A stretch of DNA of 64,000 nucleotides from Anastatus disparis (Eukaryota > Arthropoda > Insecta > Hymenoptera > Eupelmidae), in the NCBI GenBank assembly GCA_017163975.1, contig JAFFSR010000394.1, positions 335,001 through 399,000 of the forward strand, read 5' to 3'. Under the pieces are notes generated by a model. That model saw only the letters and a program-made list of their open reading frames with translations. It was not told where the DNA came from and made no database searches. This document shows, in pieces, positions 1 through 12,379 of this stretch. The position numbers and the translations under genes are program-made. The first letter of the stretch is position 1, and each line of letters begins with the position of its first letter.

Positions 1-2
1 AT

Positions 3-602
3 GTCGTAATTTATTACAAAGAAAATGAAATCACAAAACATAAAAGTTTGGTTATAATTTCTGATTGCTTAATTCATGATGCTGTAGCAGTTTATTCGTT
101 CCATAAAATAATTCAGAATTTTTTGAATGATGAATTTTCTTCCATTAAAAAGATTTATTATTTCTCCCACGGTGCCCCCCAACAGTATAAGAATTTCAAA
201 AAGGTTATTAATTTAGCTCATCACAAAATGGATTTTGGATCAGACGCTGAATGGCATTTTTATCCCACAGCCCATGGGAAAGGTCCATGTGATGGTCTTG
301 GGGCAACAGTAAAAAGAAGAGCTCTTAGAGCAAGCTTACAGAGATCAACAATTGAGCCAATTTTGACAAGTAAAGATCTATTTCATTGACTAAGTACAAC
401 TGAAAGAATGGCAAATATAAACTTCAAATATTCTACCCAGAAACATTATGATCAAACTAAAAAATTTTTAGCCAAACGGTTTCACAATAACAGACGGGTA
501 CAACATCTTCAGGACCAGCACTGTTTGATTCCAATTGATGGTACCATAAGAGCAAAACTATATTCTGAATATAATGTTTATACAGACACTGTTATTTTAT
601 AA
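3..602 (+). pseudogene. C-terminal fragment of a DDE-type transposase, one in-frame stop
   Basis: The reading frame is open from the window edge. It is interrupted by one TGA at 387-389, continues in the same frame and ends in TAA at 600-602. It aligns by eye with the C-terminal half of the proteins encoded at 32770-33453 and 42865-43602 (minus). Shared blocks are a DGA-like strand followed by FKN/YKN, then AEWHF, then HGKG-x2-DGLG with KR. The aspartate of the DGA motif is replaced (SHGAPQQ), so catalysis is probably lost, while the AEWHF glutamate is kept. There is no ATG near the start because the N-terminal half lies outside the window. Family assignment rests on comparison with the two other copies here; similar uncharacterised proteins are common in arthropods and cnidarians. 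Confidence 0.7.
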
Positions 603-1157
603 TTTTTCTCTGTCTTCGACCAATGTAGAGAAAAGTTATTGTTATTTGCTCAATTTTGATTAAATTATATATTTAAGGATAAAAATAAATATTATTATTA
701 TTATTAAATAACATTTTCCTGAATAAAACATACTTCATATTGTTTAAAGTTAGGATGTTAAAAGATTAAAGTATTGGTCATTATTATAGTTTTGATTTTG
801 ATTATTAAATATTTATGATAATGATGATGATCATGATAATGATTATTATTATTATTTTTATTATGATTAATATTTTCTAGTAACTGAAATAATTAAGATG
901 CAGCAAAGTAGCTTTAAATATTGGTTTAGATTATCATTCTTAATTACCTTATACTATTAGTCATTGCTATATGTTTATTTTTAATTATAGTATAATTAAT
1001 GACAAAAATAATAATAATCATCACTACATAACATTCTTTTAAAAGGAAAAGACTTTTGATATTCTTATTTTGAGTAATGATTGTAAAAATAGAACTAATC
1101 ATCGCTCTATCATATTTTCATTCATTATAATTATTTTTTTTAAGTTGAAAAGTATTC
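603..1157. other. A+T-rich non-coding stretch with ATT/ATG microsatellites
   Basis: No open frame of note. It holds short ATT runs near 690-706 and an ATT/ATG-rich stretch around 810-860. It could be the 3' flank or terminal repeat of the element that supplied the transposase fragment upstream, but no matching inverted repeat is inside the window. Confidence 0.5.
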
Positions 1158-1590
1158 AAAAATTAAAATGTCACTAGAATATAAATAAAATGAAAGAGAA
1201 CTTGTCAATAGTTTGACAATCCATGATTACAAAATTTTTAAATTTTGTAATATTTCATAACGAATAAATTTTATGCATCTTGAATTTATTTAATTCAATT
1301 TTTTTTACTTCCAGATATATGATATAAATATTAATTCCTAAATATATTTTTTAATTTTTCTCAATTCATAGTCTATTTGCAAAATTAAAATGTCACTAGA
1401 ATGAGAATGAAATAAAAAAATACTTGCCAAAAGTTCCACAATCTATAAATAAAACATTCTTTGAATTCGTAATAAATTTTTATATTAAATCAATTTCATG
1501 CCTATAGAATTTATTTTACTTCATTTCTTTTACTTCTAGATATATGATATAAATATTAATTCTAAATATATAATATGTATTAAAAAAATT
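1158..1590. repeat. Tandem duplication, two ~222-bp copies
   Basis: The phrase AAAATTAAAATGTCACTAGA begins at about 1158 and again at about 1380. Downstream sequence keeps the same order of words in both copies, including AGATATATGATATAAATATT near 1313 and 1538. The copies have diverged by substitutions and small indels. No coding potential. Confidence 0.7.
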
Positions 1591-2330
1591 TTTCAACACA
1601 TATCTAAAATCATTATAATAACAATTTATTGAAACACATAAATATGTTTTGGTTACGAGTGTATTTTGAGGATGTCTAAATAATGAACAGTTGATATTTC
1701 AATTCAGATTCTAAATTAATACTTAAATTATTATAAAATAGATCTCTTTTGAGATATTCAAAAATCATTTGTTCGTATATTGCATTATGTATAATCGAAG
1801 AACCAAATCCACAGTATATATGTTTTAAATTGAAAATTCTATTTTATTTTTTAATATTCAAAGTTCCATAGCTCTTCTCTCAGTCCTATGCCTAAGATGA
1901 GACAAAGCTCACTTCAAAATATTATAAAAAGACATAACATAGTGCAACCTGAGTGAAATCAACCTGGTCGAACACCAGAAATTCAAAATTACATGAAAGT
2001 AAAAAATGAACCAATCAGAAGACAGCAATTCTGAGATTTAAAAAAATTTGTGTAGATTCTACTCATCATTTGTAACAATAAATATATTTATTAGTGAATC
2101 TCTAAAATCCTTAGTTTCTGAGGAAAAAAATAATTAAGTTAGTGATTTAACAAAAAAATTTGAAAAATCACATATTCTATTACTTATTACTCGTAATCCC
2201 TTTGACCTATGCCTCCAAAAATTTTTTTGTATATTTTGGGTATTAAATGGAACCTCTTCACGGATTTTCAGCAAATTTTATTTTTTTGTCAGTCGAGTTG
2301 ACATGAAACGTCCCATATATATATATAAAT
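1591..2330. other. A+T-rich unassigned DNA
   Basis: No gene, repeat family or hairpin recognised. A short TA run lies at its right edge (about 2315-2326), next to the terminal repeat of the composite element. Confidence 0.4.
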
Positions 2331-2332
2331 TA

Positions 2333-3365
2333 GACAGGTCGTTATTTCCCGAAACTCACTGAGCATCGCCCCCAACCCTTAGATCGATGTGTTTATACTA
2401 AAAATTGAAAAAGCAGCTGGAATACCTTGTTGGAATAGAGATTTAACCTTGCTGAATCGCAAAAAACCGTATTTCTTATTGTTTTTACTTATTTTTCTTT
2501 TTTCTACATACAGCTATATGACTGAAAAAATTTTTTTGAGATTCTCTTTCACACTTTTTCTATTGCTGTAAGTTAAAATAATATCTTATAGAGTGATTTT
2601 AGAGCTAAGAAAAATTTTTTTTTCTGAATAGTTGCTCTTAAAATATTAAAAAATTTTACTCAAACGGGTTTATTCTCGTGTATTTTGAGGTTAAAAGCAC
2701 TTTATAATTTTTTTCATTCAAACAACCAACATAACTTCAAAGTAGGCTTAAAGATCTGGAATTTCCTATTTTATAAAAGTTTTTAGGTGCTTCTGATATT
2801 GAGATATGACCATTTGAATTTGATAGGAAATTCGTAGAATAAAATCTGTAAACATCGTGAGCATGCAATTGACTATCAACTCCCTCTGATCACAAATTCA
2901 GTTTCAAAGCACATAGAAACGGTCTAAGCAAAGCAGAATGAAGGTCTTAATTTAACAAAAAAGTGGAGCTAGGTGTCTTTCGCACAGTCAGAGTTATGAA
3001 ATTAGTAAATACCCATATAGAAATAATTTTCGTAAATATCTGTAAATATCTGTAAATATCTCTTAATAACTGTAAATAATTAATAAAAAGTATTGAGACT
3101 GAAACATTAATAAAAGTTATTTACACTTGTTTATTATTATTTACAATTATTTATAGTTATTTAGTTATTTACGATTACTAACTGATTTTAAAAGTTATTT
3201 ACTATTATTCACAAACACTTACAGTTACTTACTCTTAATTACTATTATTTACAATTTTCAAAATTTTTAGGTAAGTAAATAATTTATTGTTATTTATAAT
3301 TATTTACGATGATTTACAGTTATTTATAGTTATTTACTTTCGTTGTCTTAAATAATTTTTCGGAA
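2333..3365 (+). repeat. Left terminal inverted repeat of the composite element
   Basis: Reverse complement of 6032-7871 apart from the insertion in that arm. Contains diagnostic words such as ATCGATGTGTTTATACT near 2382 and TTTACGATTACTAACTG near 3167. The open frame at 2389-2571 lies inside this non-coding repeat and is not treated as a gene. Confidence 0.8.
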
Positions 3366-4485
3366 CGCATGTACACTTACCGTTAAATGATTTTTCCCAA
3401 AGGTGTACCTAAAATGACAACGTCGCATATTTACTTTATGGCGTAAGCGAACTATGAATTATACATCGAGTTTTGAATCATCAATCTTTGCAGCTTCGTC
3501 AATTGCACTTGTTGGTAAAACAGCATCAAAATTTTTTAATTATCCTGTCAAATTTATAATTATATAAAAAAGCTGAATTAAAACTAAATTTTAATGTGAA
3601 TTATGCTGTAAAATATATAATTGTATAAAAAAAATGAATTGAAAATAAATTTTTATAATTATAAATAATTATAAAATTAAAAAATAAAGCATAATTTGTT
3701 CTTTATTCAAAACTTCAAATAATATAACATCAAACTTTTATAATTTTTTATTATTAAAACTTTTGAGAAAATTTATGATTTTTTTAAAAATACTTAACTA
3801 CATTAATTTCAATACAATTTAAATTTACAATTGTAATACATAAACTATGTTTTAATACAACTTTTTATTTAATAAATATATCAATATGCATATATCTGAA
3901 AGAAACATGATCTACAAATTTCATGCTTGAATAAACTTCTAATTTTTCTATTATGAATAATTATAATAATTTTAATAAAGTTAGTATGACATAATGAGTG
4001 CCTTCTAAATATAGTAGTTGACAGAACCATTGCTTTCAACATTTACATAATTTTATTCAATTATTTTTAATAAAATTTTACATAAATCAATGATTCATAA
4101 AACTATTGTTGTAATTAATTAATTATGAATCAGAGTTATTTATACGGGCTCCATTAATAGCTATTTTAACAGCAGCATCAAACCCCAGATCAACTTCAGT
4201 ATCTGCAACTTAGTTTATCAACCCGAGGAGTTGATAAACTGAGAAAAAAGGAAACTGACTGAACAAGGAAGAATTTTAAACTTTAAATTTCTTGACGAGT
4301 GTTTGTTATTTAAAAATTTAACATTTCTTTAATACAACCAATACTGAAAACTTAAAATGTATTGAAAAATATTTTTTTAACATTATATATTTTAGGCACT
4401 TCATTTATATTTGATATAACTATAAATACTTTGAAAACTTTATAATAAAAATATTATATTAGAGATGCAACCAACAGCAGGTACA
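3366..4485. other. A+T-rich interior of the composite element
   Basis: No coding frame. A diverged word series (AATATATAATTATATAAAAA followed within ~100 bp by AAAAATAAAGCA) occurs near 3555, 3615 and again near 4915-4995, suggesting degraded internal repeats. A small perfect hairpin with an 11-bp stem (AGTTTATCAAC / GTTGATAAACT) lies at about 4213-4241. Confidence 0.4.
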
Positions 4486-4881
4486 AATTAGAAGGAAAAA
4501 GAGTAGACCGGCGATGCTGTTTAAAGTTATTTCATTATAACGACGTTTCGGCTACTCTAATGGTAGCCCTTTTCAAGTTAAATAAGTGTGATTTGATGAA
4601 AGTTATAAAAGTTATGAAATATGTGTGTAGAAAAACACATGTCTACGTGTTCTTACAAAGTAGCGCGTCGAACAAATCAGTCGATGAAAGTTTGTTCGAC
4701 GCGCTACTTTGTAAGAATACGTAGACATGTGTTTCTCTACACACATATTTCATAACTTTTATAACTTTCATCGAATCACACTTATTTAACTTGAAAAGGG
4801 CTACCATTAGAGTAGCCGAAACGTCGTTATAATAAAATAACTGTAAACAGCATCGCCGGTCTACTCTTTTTCCTTCTAATT
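4486..4881. mobile_element. Foldback MITE, near-perfect palindrome
   Basis: The left arm (about 4486-4672) and right arm (about 4690-4881) are inverted copies around a loop of some 15-20 bp centred near 4680. The ends read AATTAGAAGGAAAAAGAGTA and its complement. The arms differ at only a few positions, so this is either recent or maintained by conversion. No coding capacity. Nested inside the composite element. Confidence 0.85.
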
Positions 4882-5243
4882 TTATAATAACAAAATTTTT
4901 AAATTATTCTTTGAAATATATAATTATATAAAAATATTAACTTGGAACTACGTTTGAATGATTATAAATGACTTTGAAATTAAAAAATAAAGCAAAATTT
5001 CTAGTATCATATCTTTATTCAAAACCTTAAATAATAATACATAAAACTTTTATAATTTTAAATCTTATGAACTACTTTTATGAGATCACAACAGGTGTAT
5101 TTTGTGCGCTGCTTGCGCATGTGCAGGGTGTAAACAAAGCTTGAAAAAAATTCAAAATCAAAATTTAATAGATTTCTCAATCATTTCTAAAATAGAGTCA
5201 TCAAAAATCAATAATCAATAAATCCATTTTTATTACCCAAGTG
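4882..5243. other. A+T-rich interior of the composite element, between two MITEs
   Basis: Non-coding. It contains one of the diverged AAAAATAAAGCA internal repeat copies (near 4985) and nothing else recognised. Confidence 0.4.
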
Positions 5244-5604
5244 AAAAAATCAGGTGACAAATCACCTGATTTCTCAGGTGGTTTATCATGCCAAAACATC
5301 ATGTAACGATATTTTTAGTTTTTATATTTTACGTTCTAAACAATGCTTAGTCAATTTAAAACAATTTTTGAAAATTTTTGAAATTTTTGAACTTGGAAAT
5401 TTTTTTGTAAAATTAGTAAAAATTTTTTCTAAGACCAAGTTATCTAAAAAATTTTATAAGTTCGAAATTTTCAAAAATTTTTAAAAACTGTTTTGAATTG
5501 ACTAAGCATGGTTTGAAACGTGTAAAAACCAAAAAAATCGTTACATGATGTTTTGGCATGATAAATCACCTGATGAATCAGGTGATTTATCACCTGATTT
5601 TTTT
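5244..5604. mobile_element. Palindromic MITE with clustered AAATCACCTGAT words
   Basis: Imperfect palindrome. Left end AAATCAGGTGACAAATCACC and right end carrying TCAGGTGATTTATCACCTGA. The arms share GCATGATAAACCACC-like and TGTAACGAT words. The two arms also contain the inverted pair CAATGCTTAGTCAATT / AATTGACTAAGCATGG. The right end abuts the 3' end of the mariner-type reading frame and supplies its stop codon, so this insertion truncated or sealed that gene. The open frame at 5254-5484 is a by-product of the palindrome. Confidence 0.75.
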
Positions 5605-6036
5605 TAACATCACTTTCTGCAATCTTCGTGGGACGGAATGGCATAAATTATGAAAATATTCTGGATTATCAAATAAGGCAGTCCATGCTTCTTGAACGAG
5701 TTCCACGAACTGCTCACGATTTTGTGCCATTCCAGGTCTCCATCCTTTCACCATATATGACCAGACATTCTCGATGATGTTGAGATCTGGTGAACGTGGT
5801 GGCCAGTCAAATCTCTGAAGCTGGGGATGCGCTGCGTACCAATCACGCACTATATGTGTGATATGTATAGGACTATTATCCTCCACTATATAAATTGGCA
5901 CCTCATCGTCTGCGTGTCGTTCTCGTAGACTTGGCAGAAGCTCATTTTCAAGAAGGTTCACGTATACTTGAGCATTGAGTCATCTGTCAATACGAAAAAT
6001 ACGATCGGGACCATCACCGTTCACCCACGCTCCTAA
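5590..6036 (-). pseudogene. Tc1/mariner-type transposase, C-terminal catalytic remnant
   Basis: Translation on the minus strand gives the end of a DDE_3 domain: GAWVNGDGPDRIFRID, one TGA near 5982, then LNAQVYVNLLENELLP, YIVEDNSPIH, DWPPRSPDLNIIENVWSYM. The second catalytic Asp (EDNSPIH) and the Glu (NIIENVW) are present. I count 35 residues between them, so D-35-E. The N-terminal DNA-binding half and first Asp are absent: upstream sequence is already the inverted repeat. The stop is provided by the adjacent MITE. This is a dead fragment that identifies the superfamily of the composite element; the assignment is secure at the Tc1/mariner level. Confidence 0.88.
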
Positions 6037-7869
6037 AAATTATCTAAGACAACGAAAGTAAATAACTATAAATAACTGTAAATCATCGTAAATAATTATA
6101 AATAACAATAAACTATTTACATACCTAAAAATTTTGAAAATTGTAAATAATAGTAATTAAGAGTAAGTAACTGTGAGTGTTTGTGAATAATAGTAAATAA
6201 CTTTCAAAATCAGAACACGGAGAGAAAAGTATGATTAAATATTAGCACAAACTTAATGAAAAAAATTACTATACTGTATAACATCGGAGAGACAAACTCG
6301 ATATGTATTAAATTTTAGTATATGTATATACTAAAATTTTAAAGCATCAAATTTTACTATACTATATATCAAATTTTTCTACACCTTTTAGCAAATTTTA
6401 CTATACTGCATATTAGATTTTATAAATATCATGTATTAAATATTATGGATATGAATTTTTTTTTAAATTCTAAAAATATTATTTTCCGATGCTCGTTGAC
6501 GTTCTGAGAATTTCGCTTGTGTTTTCAAATTCAGTTGAGGAAGAATTATTTTGTTTGTGTGTTATTGTTAGAAAGACACTTTTCGCAAATTATGAAACGC
6601 TCTTTTCGAAGTTGTATATACTTCATTTATCCTAAATTACACACATTATAACAAGTTAATCGCACTCACACGCTACACCTAACGCATATTCTACCTAACG
6701 CGTACTATCACGAACGCGAAATTATTTAAAAGCCTCTGTTTCAAATTCTCTTATATACCAACCAAGTACTTCTCTTACCGCTCGCAGATTGAAAAAATGA
6801 GTCGCCACCTAGTGATTAAGCGCGGCAACAGCAGTCTCGTTGTGTCATTCTCTGTATTCATAATTTTTACGATACTGAATAGCAATTTTTGTGAGCGCGT
6901 ATATCATAAACTCGTAGAAGTATAGTAAATTTTCATAAAAGTATGTTAAATTTCCTGCATATGTCGAGTTTGTCTCCCCATTAGTGAAAAATATAGTAAT
7001 TTTTAATTATATCTTTTTCTCAGTGTAGTAATCGTAAATAACTAAATAACTATAAATAATTGTAAATAATAATAAACAAGTGTAAATAACTTTTATTAAT
7101 GTTTCAGTCTCAATACTTTCTATTAATTATTTACAGTTATTTAGAGATATTTACAGATATTAACAGATATTTACGAAAATTATTTCTATATGGGTATTTA
7201 CTAATTTCATAACTCTGACTGTGCGAAAGACACCTAGCGCCACTTTTTTGTTGAAATTAAGACCTTCATTTTGCTTTACTTAGACCGTTTCTATTTGCTT
7301 TGAAACTAAATTTGTGATCAGAGGGAGTCGATAGTCAATTGCATGCTCACGATGTTTACAGATTATATTCTACGAATTTCCTATCAAATTCAATTGGCCA
7401 TATCTCAGTATCAGAAGCACCTAGAAACTTTTATAAAATAGGAAATTGAAGATCTTTAAGCCTACTTTAAAGTTATGTTGGTTGTTTGAATGAAAAAAAT
7501 TATAAAATGCTTTTAACTTCAAAATACACGAGAGTAAACCCGTTTGAGTAGAATTTTTTAATATTTCAAGAGCAACAATTCGGAAAAAAAATTTTTCTCA
7601 GCTCTAAAATCACCCCATAAGATATTATTTTAACTTACGGCAATAAAACAAGTGTGAAAAAGGGTCTCAAAAAAATTTTTTCAGTCATAGCTGTATTTAG
7701 AAAAAAGAAATATAAGAAAAAACAATAAAAAATACGGTTTTCTGCGATTCGGGAAGGTTAAATCTCTATTCCAACAAGGTATTCCAGCTGCTTTTTCAAT
7801 TTTCAGTATAAACACATCGATCTAAGGGTTGGGAGCGATGCTTAGTAAGTTTCGGGAAATAACGATTTG

Positions 7870-7871
<2 letters not shown>
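6032..7871 (-). repeat. Right terminal inverted repeat of the composite element, split by an insertion
   Basis: Inverted copy of 2333-3365. Collinearity is broken only at 6216-7025, where an 810-bp TIR element is inserted. Excluding that insert the arm is about 1,030 bp. Confidence 0.8.
6216..7025. mobile_element. Non-autonomous TIR element (CACGGAGAGAAAA...TTTTTCTCAGTG)
   Basis: Absent from the homologous left arm, so its limits are fixed by comparison. The ends are CACGGAGAGAAAAGT and the complement of CACTGAGAAAAAGAT. The terminal similarity extends inward about 110 bp with indels; both ends share GGAGAGACAAACTCGA-like and AAATTACTATA words. No open frame. The target duplication is not clean: the empty site reads AAATCAGTTAGTAATCG in complement. 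Superfamily not assigned. Confidence 0.75.

Positions 7872-7873
<2 letters not shown>

Positions 7874-7909
<36 letters not shown>
7874..7909. repeat. (TA)n microsatellite at the element boundary
   Basis: Uninterrupted TA dinucleotides immediately outside the right end of the composite element. A shorter TA run sits outside the left end. Confidence 0.9.
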
Positions 7910-8124
7910 ATAGCTAATAATTATACGAAGGTTTCGACATTAATACGCTTTATAAAGTTCATCGCATATAATACATTCAACATAAATATCGCACGCATTA
8001 CAATTTTATTATGATCTTCAATTCTGATTTTCCTTATATATCAAACTGAAAGCCCTCCAACCCCTTGCGAGATTCAGTAAAGAAAAAAATTAACGACGCT
8101 ACCGAGCAGTAACATTGTCAAACC
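7910..8124. other. Unassigned DNA between composite element and satellite
   Basis: No gene or repeat recognised. Confidence 0.4.
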
Positions 8125-11100
8125 ATCGTATTGATTTGAATCAAATATTTTGAGTAGATGAATCATTTGAATTAAATACATTTTTTTTTGCTATCCTATT
8201 AAACCTAAAGATTCCAAGTTCAATCCCAACATGGCGATTTTTTTTTTGTTTAATTTTATTCCTAATTAATCTAAAAATAACTATTTGTATTTTTTATTAA
8301 TTAAAATAAGTTTTAATTTTTTTTATATCGTGTATTAATAAAAAATAGCTATTATTAAAATTACATAAAAAAATTAAATTCTTTCAGCAAAATTAATTAA
8401 TACAAAATTGATTATATGATTTAAATAACTCATTTAATATTTGTACTTCAAATATTATCGAATGATAATTTATTTAAAAAATATTCAAATAATTTTTTGA
8501 ATTAAAAAAAAATCTAAAGAAGTTTAATTCAATAAATCATTTATTCATAATATAAAGATATTTTGTTAAATTGAATCAAGTATTTTTTTATTTTAAATAA
8601 ATAATTATTTGATCTCAAGCATTTCATCACTCATAATAAATTTAGTCAACTTGAATGAATATTTTTAATTTGGATAAATAAGCCTTTTAATCTCACTTAC
8701 TCTTTATTTACATTTAAATAACTTTGAAAAATGAAGTTATTTGTTGTAGATAAAAGATTTTGTTGACAAAACAAATCTTATTATTTAGATCAAATAAATA
8801 TTATTTTAAGCAAATAAATAAGAATTTAGGTAAAAAATTCTTTTTTTTCCATTCAAATCATCAATTTATTTCATTCAAACAAATAATTTAGTTGAATTTA
8901 ATAAATATATATTTAAATTCATTTTGTTCTTTCAAACAACTAAAATAATTGATTTCAAATAAAATGTTTGATTGTTTCAATTAACGATTCTGCATTATCC
9001 AACTAAATATTGGCTAATTCAAATAAACGTGTTTTTAATTCAAAACCAATTTATTTCAATCGAACAAATAATTTAGTATAATTTAATACATATTTATTCA
9101 AAATCATTTGGTTCCCTCAAAAAATAAAATATTTGATTGCAAATGAATCGTTTACTTGATTTGATTAATGATTCTGCTTTATCCAACTGAATGTTGATTA
9201 TTTCAAATAAAACCTAATTCAAATAAACGTGTTTTCAATTCAAATCTAATTTATTTAAATCCAACAAATAATTTAGTTTAATTGAATATATATTCATTCG
9301 AAATCCTTTTTTTCTATCAAACAAATTAAATATTTGATTTCAAATAAACCGTCTATTTCATTTAAATAATGATTCTGCTTTAGACAACTAAATGTTGGTT
9401 ATTTCAAATAAAAGCTAATTCGAATAAACATGTTTTTAATTAAAAACTAATCTATTTTATTCAAACAAATAATTTAGTATAATTCAATATATATGCATTC
9501 AAAATCCTCTTTTTCTATCAAACAAATGAAATATTGGATTTCAAATTAATCGTTTATTTGATCAAAATAATGATTCTGTTTTATCCAACTAAATGTTGGT
9601 GAATTCAAATACATGCCAATTTAAATAAACGTGTTTGAAATTTAAAACTAATTTAGTCCATTTAAACAAATAATTTAATTTGATTCAATATATATTCATT
9701 CAAATTCATTTGGTTCTATCAAACAAATGAAATATCTGATTTCAAATGAATCGTTTATTTGATTTGATTAATGATTCTACATTATCTAACTAAATTTTGG
9801 TTATCTTAAATAAATGCTAATTCCAATAAACGTGTTTTTAATTCAAAACTAATTTATTTCATTCAAATAAATATTTAAGTTTAATTTAATATGTATTTAT
9901 TCCAAATCATTTTGTTCTATCAAACAAATTGAATATTTGATTTCAAATAAACCGTTTATTTGATTAAAATAATGATTCTGTTTCATCCAACTAAATTTTG
10001 GTTATTTTAAATAAATGCAAATTTGAATAAACGTGTTCTTAATGCGAAACTAATTTATTTCATTCTAACAAATGATTAAGTTTAATTCAATATATATTTA
10101 TTCAAATTCATTTTGTTCTATCAAAAAAATAAAATATTTGATTTTAAATGAATCGTTCATTTAATTTGATTAATGATTCTGCATTATCCAACTAAACTTT
10201 GTTTATTTAAAATAAAGGCTAATTCAAATAAACGTGTTTTTAATTTAAAACCAATTTATTTCAATCAAACAAATAATTTAGTATAATTTAATATATATTT
10301 ATTCAAATTCATTTTGTTCTGTCAAAAAAATGAAATATTTGATTGCAAATAAATCGTTTATTTAATTTGATTAATGATTCTGCATTATTCAACCAAATGT
10401 TGGTTAACTCAAATAAATGCTAATTCAAATAAATGTAATTTATGTTTTCTGCGTGTATGTAGAATAGTCTGTGATATCACTTTTACATGGTGACTTACTA
10501 ATACAGTATTATATATTAATTTTAATAATTGACTGTGATATCTTATCTTATTATGTGCAATACTTTTTATAGAATTATTACTTACTATTTCATGTATTAC
10601 ACGCCTTTTTGTACTCTTATTACAAAATAAATAAATATCTATATCTATATATCTACATAATTCGAATAGACGTGTTTTTAATTTAATACTAATTTATTTC
10701 ATTCAAACAAATAATATAATTTAATTCAATATATATTTATTCAAATTCATTTTGTTTTATCAAACAAATAAAATATTTAATTTCAAATAAACCGTTTATT
10801 TGATTTAAATAATGATTCTGTTTCATCCAACTAAATTTTGATTATTTTAAATAAATGCTAATTCAAATAAACGTGTTTTTAATTGAAAACTAATTTATTT
10901 CATTCAAACAAATAATTTAGTATAATTCAATATATATTCATTTGAAATTCTTTTTTTTTATCAAATGAATGAAATATTTTGTTTTAAAGAAACCGTTTAT
11001 TTGATCTAAATAATGATTCTGTTTTATCCAACTAAATGTTGGTTATTTCAAATAAAATCTCATTCAACTAAACGTGTTTTTAATTAAAAACTAATTTATT

Positions 11101-12095
11101 TGATTTCAACAAATAATTTAGTTTAATTTAATATATATTTATTCAAATTTATTTTGATTTATCAAACAAATGTAATATTTGATTCTAAATAAACCGTTTA
11201 TTTGATGTAAATAATGATTCTGTTTTATCCAACTAAATGTTGGTGATTTCAAATACATGCGAATTTAAATGAACGTGTTTTAAATTTAAAACTAATTTAG
11301 TCTATTTAAACAAATAATTTAATTTGATTCAATATATATTCATTCAAATTTATTTTGTTCTATCAAACAAATGAAATATCCGATTTTAAATGAATCGTTT
11401 ATTTAATTTAATTGATGATTCTACATTATCTAAGTAAATTTGGGTTATCTCAAATAAATGCTAATTTAAATAAACGTGTTTTCAATTCAAAACTAATTTA
11501 TTTCATGCAAACAAACATTTAAGTTTAATTCAATATATATTCATTTGAAATTCTTTTTTTTTATCAAACAAATGAAATATTTGATTTCAAATAAACCATT
11601 TATTTGATTAAAATAATGATTCTGTTTCATCCAACTAAATTTTGGTTATTTCAAATAAATGCAAATTTAAATAAACGTGTTTTTAATTCGAAACTAATTT
11701 ATTTCATTCTAACAAATGATTAAGTTTAGTTCAATATATATTTATTCAAATTCATTTTGTTCTATCAAAAAAATAAAATATTTGATTTTAAATGAATCGG
11801 TCATTTAATTTGATTAATGATTCTGCATTATCCAACTAAACTTTGTTTATTTAAAATAAAGGCTAATTCAAATAAACGTGTTTTTAATTTAAAACCAATT
11901 TATTTCAATCAAACAAATAATTTAGTATAATTCAATATATATTTATTCAAATTCATTTTGTTCTGTCAAAAAAATGAAATATTTGATTGCAAATAAATCG
12001 TTTATTTAATTTGATTAATGATTCTGCATTATTCAACCAAATGTTGGTTAATTCAAATAAATGCTAATTCAAATAAATGCTAATTCGAATAGACG
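8125..12095. repeat. ~200-bp satellite array, left block
   Basis: Diverged tandem monomers of about 200-202 bp. The marker GATTCTG/GATTCTA recurs at roughly 8983, 9170, 9370, 9570, 9772, 9972, 10174 and 10375. After an insertion it continues at about 10805, 11008, 11214, 11405, 11617, 11818 and 12019. A monomer reads, in order: ATCCAACTAAATGTTGG, TTCAAATAAA, AATAAACGTGTTTTTAATT, CAAACAAATAATTTAG, TTCAATATATATTCATTC, ATCAAACAAATGAAATATTTG, AAACCGTTTATTTGAT. The first ~850 bp (8125-8980) is the same TTGAAT/TTTAAAT-rich vocabulary without clear periodicity, likely the decayed edge. Non-coding. It continues after the LTR element at 22746. Confidence 0.85.
10433..10657 (+). mobile_element. Possible 5'-truncated non-LTR retrotransposon tail in the satellite
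   Basis: About 225 bp with no satellite vocabulary, ending in ACAAAATAAATAAATATCTATATCTATA, interrupts the monomer phase between TTCAAATAAATG and ATTCGAATAGACGTG. A short insertion ending in an A-rich simple repeat is the usual look of a 5'-truncated LINE 3' UTR. No reverse transcriptase is present, so the assignment is tentative. Confidence 0.4.
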
Positions 12096-12379
12096 TGTAA
12101 TGCCTTAGGTGGCACTGTATATATAAGTAATGCAGAAGGAGATGGGATCTGGAAAATAAGTTACAACTATATAAGTTTAACTATAGGTTTATTATATAGC
12201 CAAAGCGACTAAGCGCAATGGCTGGCGGAGTAAGACTGAAGTACAAGCAAGCAGTCTCGAAGCTGCTTCTTCCTCGTTTGATATGAGCCTGCGCAGAGGC
12301 GTTCTTATCTATACGCTGACATGTGTATTGGTGCGCTTACAGCGCCGTACGCATACATACAAGTGTGAGTGTCCCCACA
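12096..12379 (-). repeat. 3' LTR of the pol-less LTR element
   Basis: 284 bp. In minus orientation it begins TGTGGGGACACTC and ends GGCATTACA. It matches 22458-22741 throughout, with about seven substitutions noted and no indel. It contains a TATATA box-like stretch, and the phrase AATGGCTGGCGGAGTAAGAC is identical in both copies. Confidence 0.9.

Larger units (their letters stand above)
2331..7873. mobile_element. Composite DNA transposon with ~1-kb terminal inverted repeats
   Basis: The ends are inverted copies: GACAGGTCGTTATTTCCCG at the left and its near-complement ending at 7871 on the right, each flanked by TA (2331-2332 and 7872-7873). The arms (2333-3365 and about 6032-7871) match over about 1,030 bp once an 810-bp insertion in the right arm is removed. 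The inner part of each arm is rich in repeated TTATTTACAGTTATTTA-like words. Between the arms are a 396-bp foldback, a 360-bp palindromic MITE and the remnant of a Tc1/mariner-type transposase directly against the right arm. TA duplication and this transposase type agree with a Tc1/mariner element with long TIRs. The internal gene is too short to be active. Confidence 0.75.
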
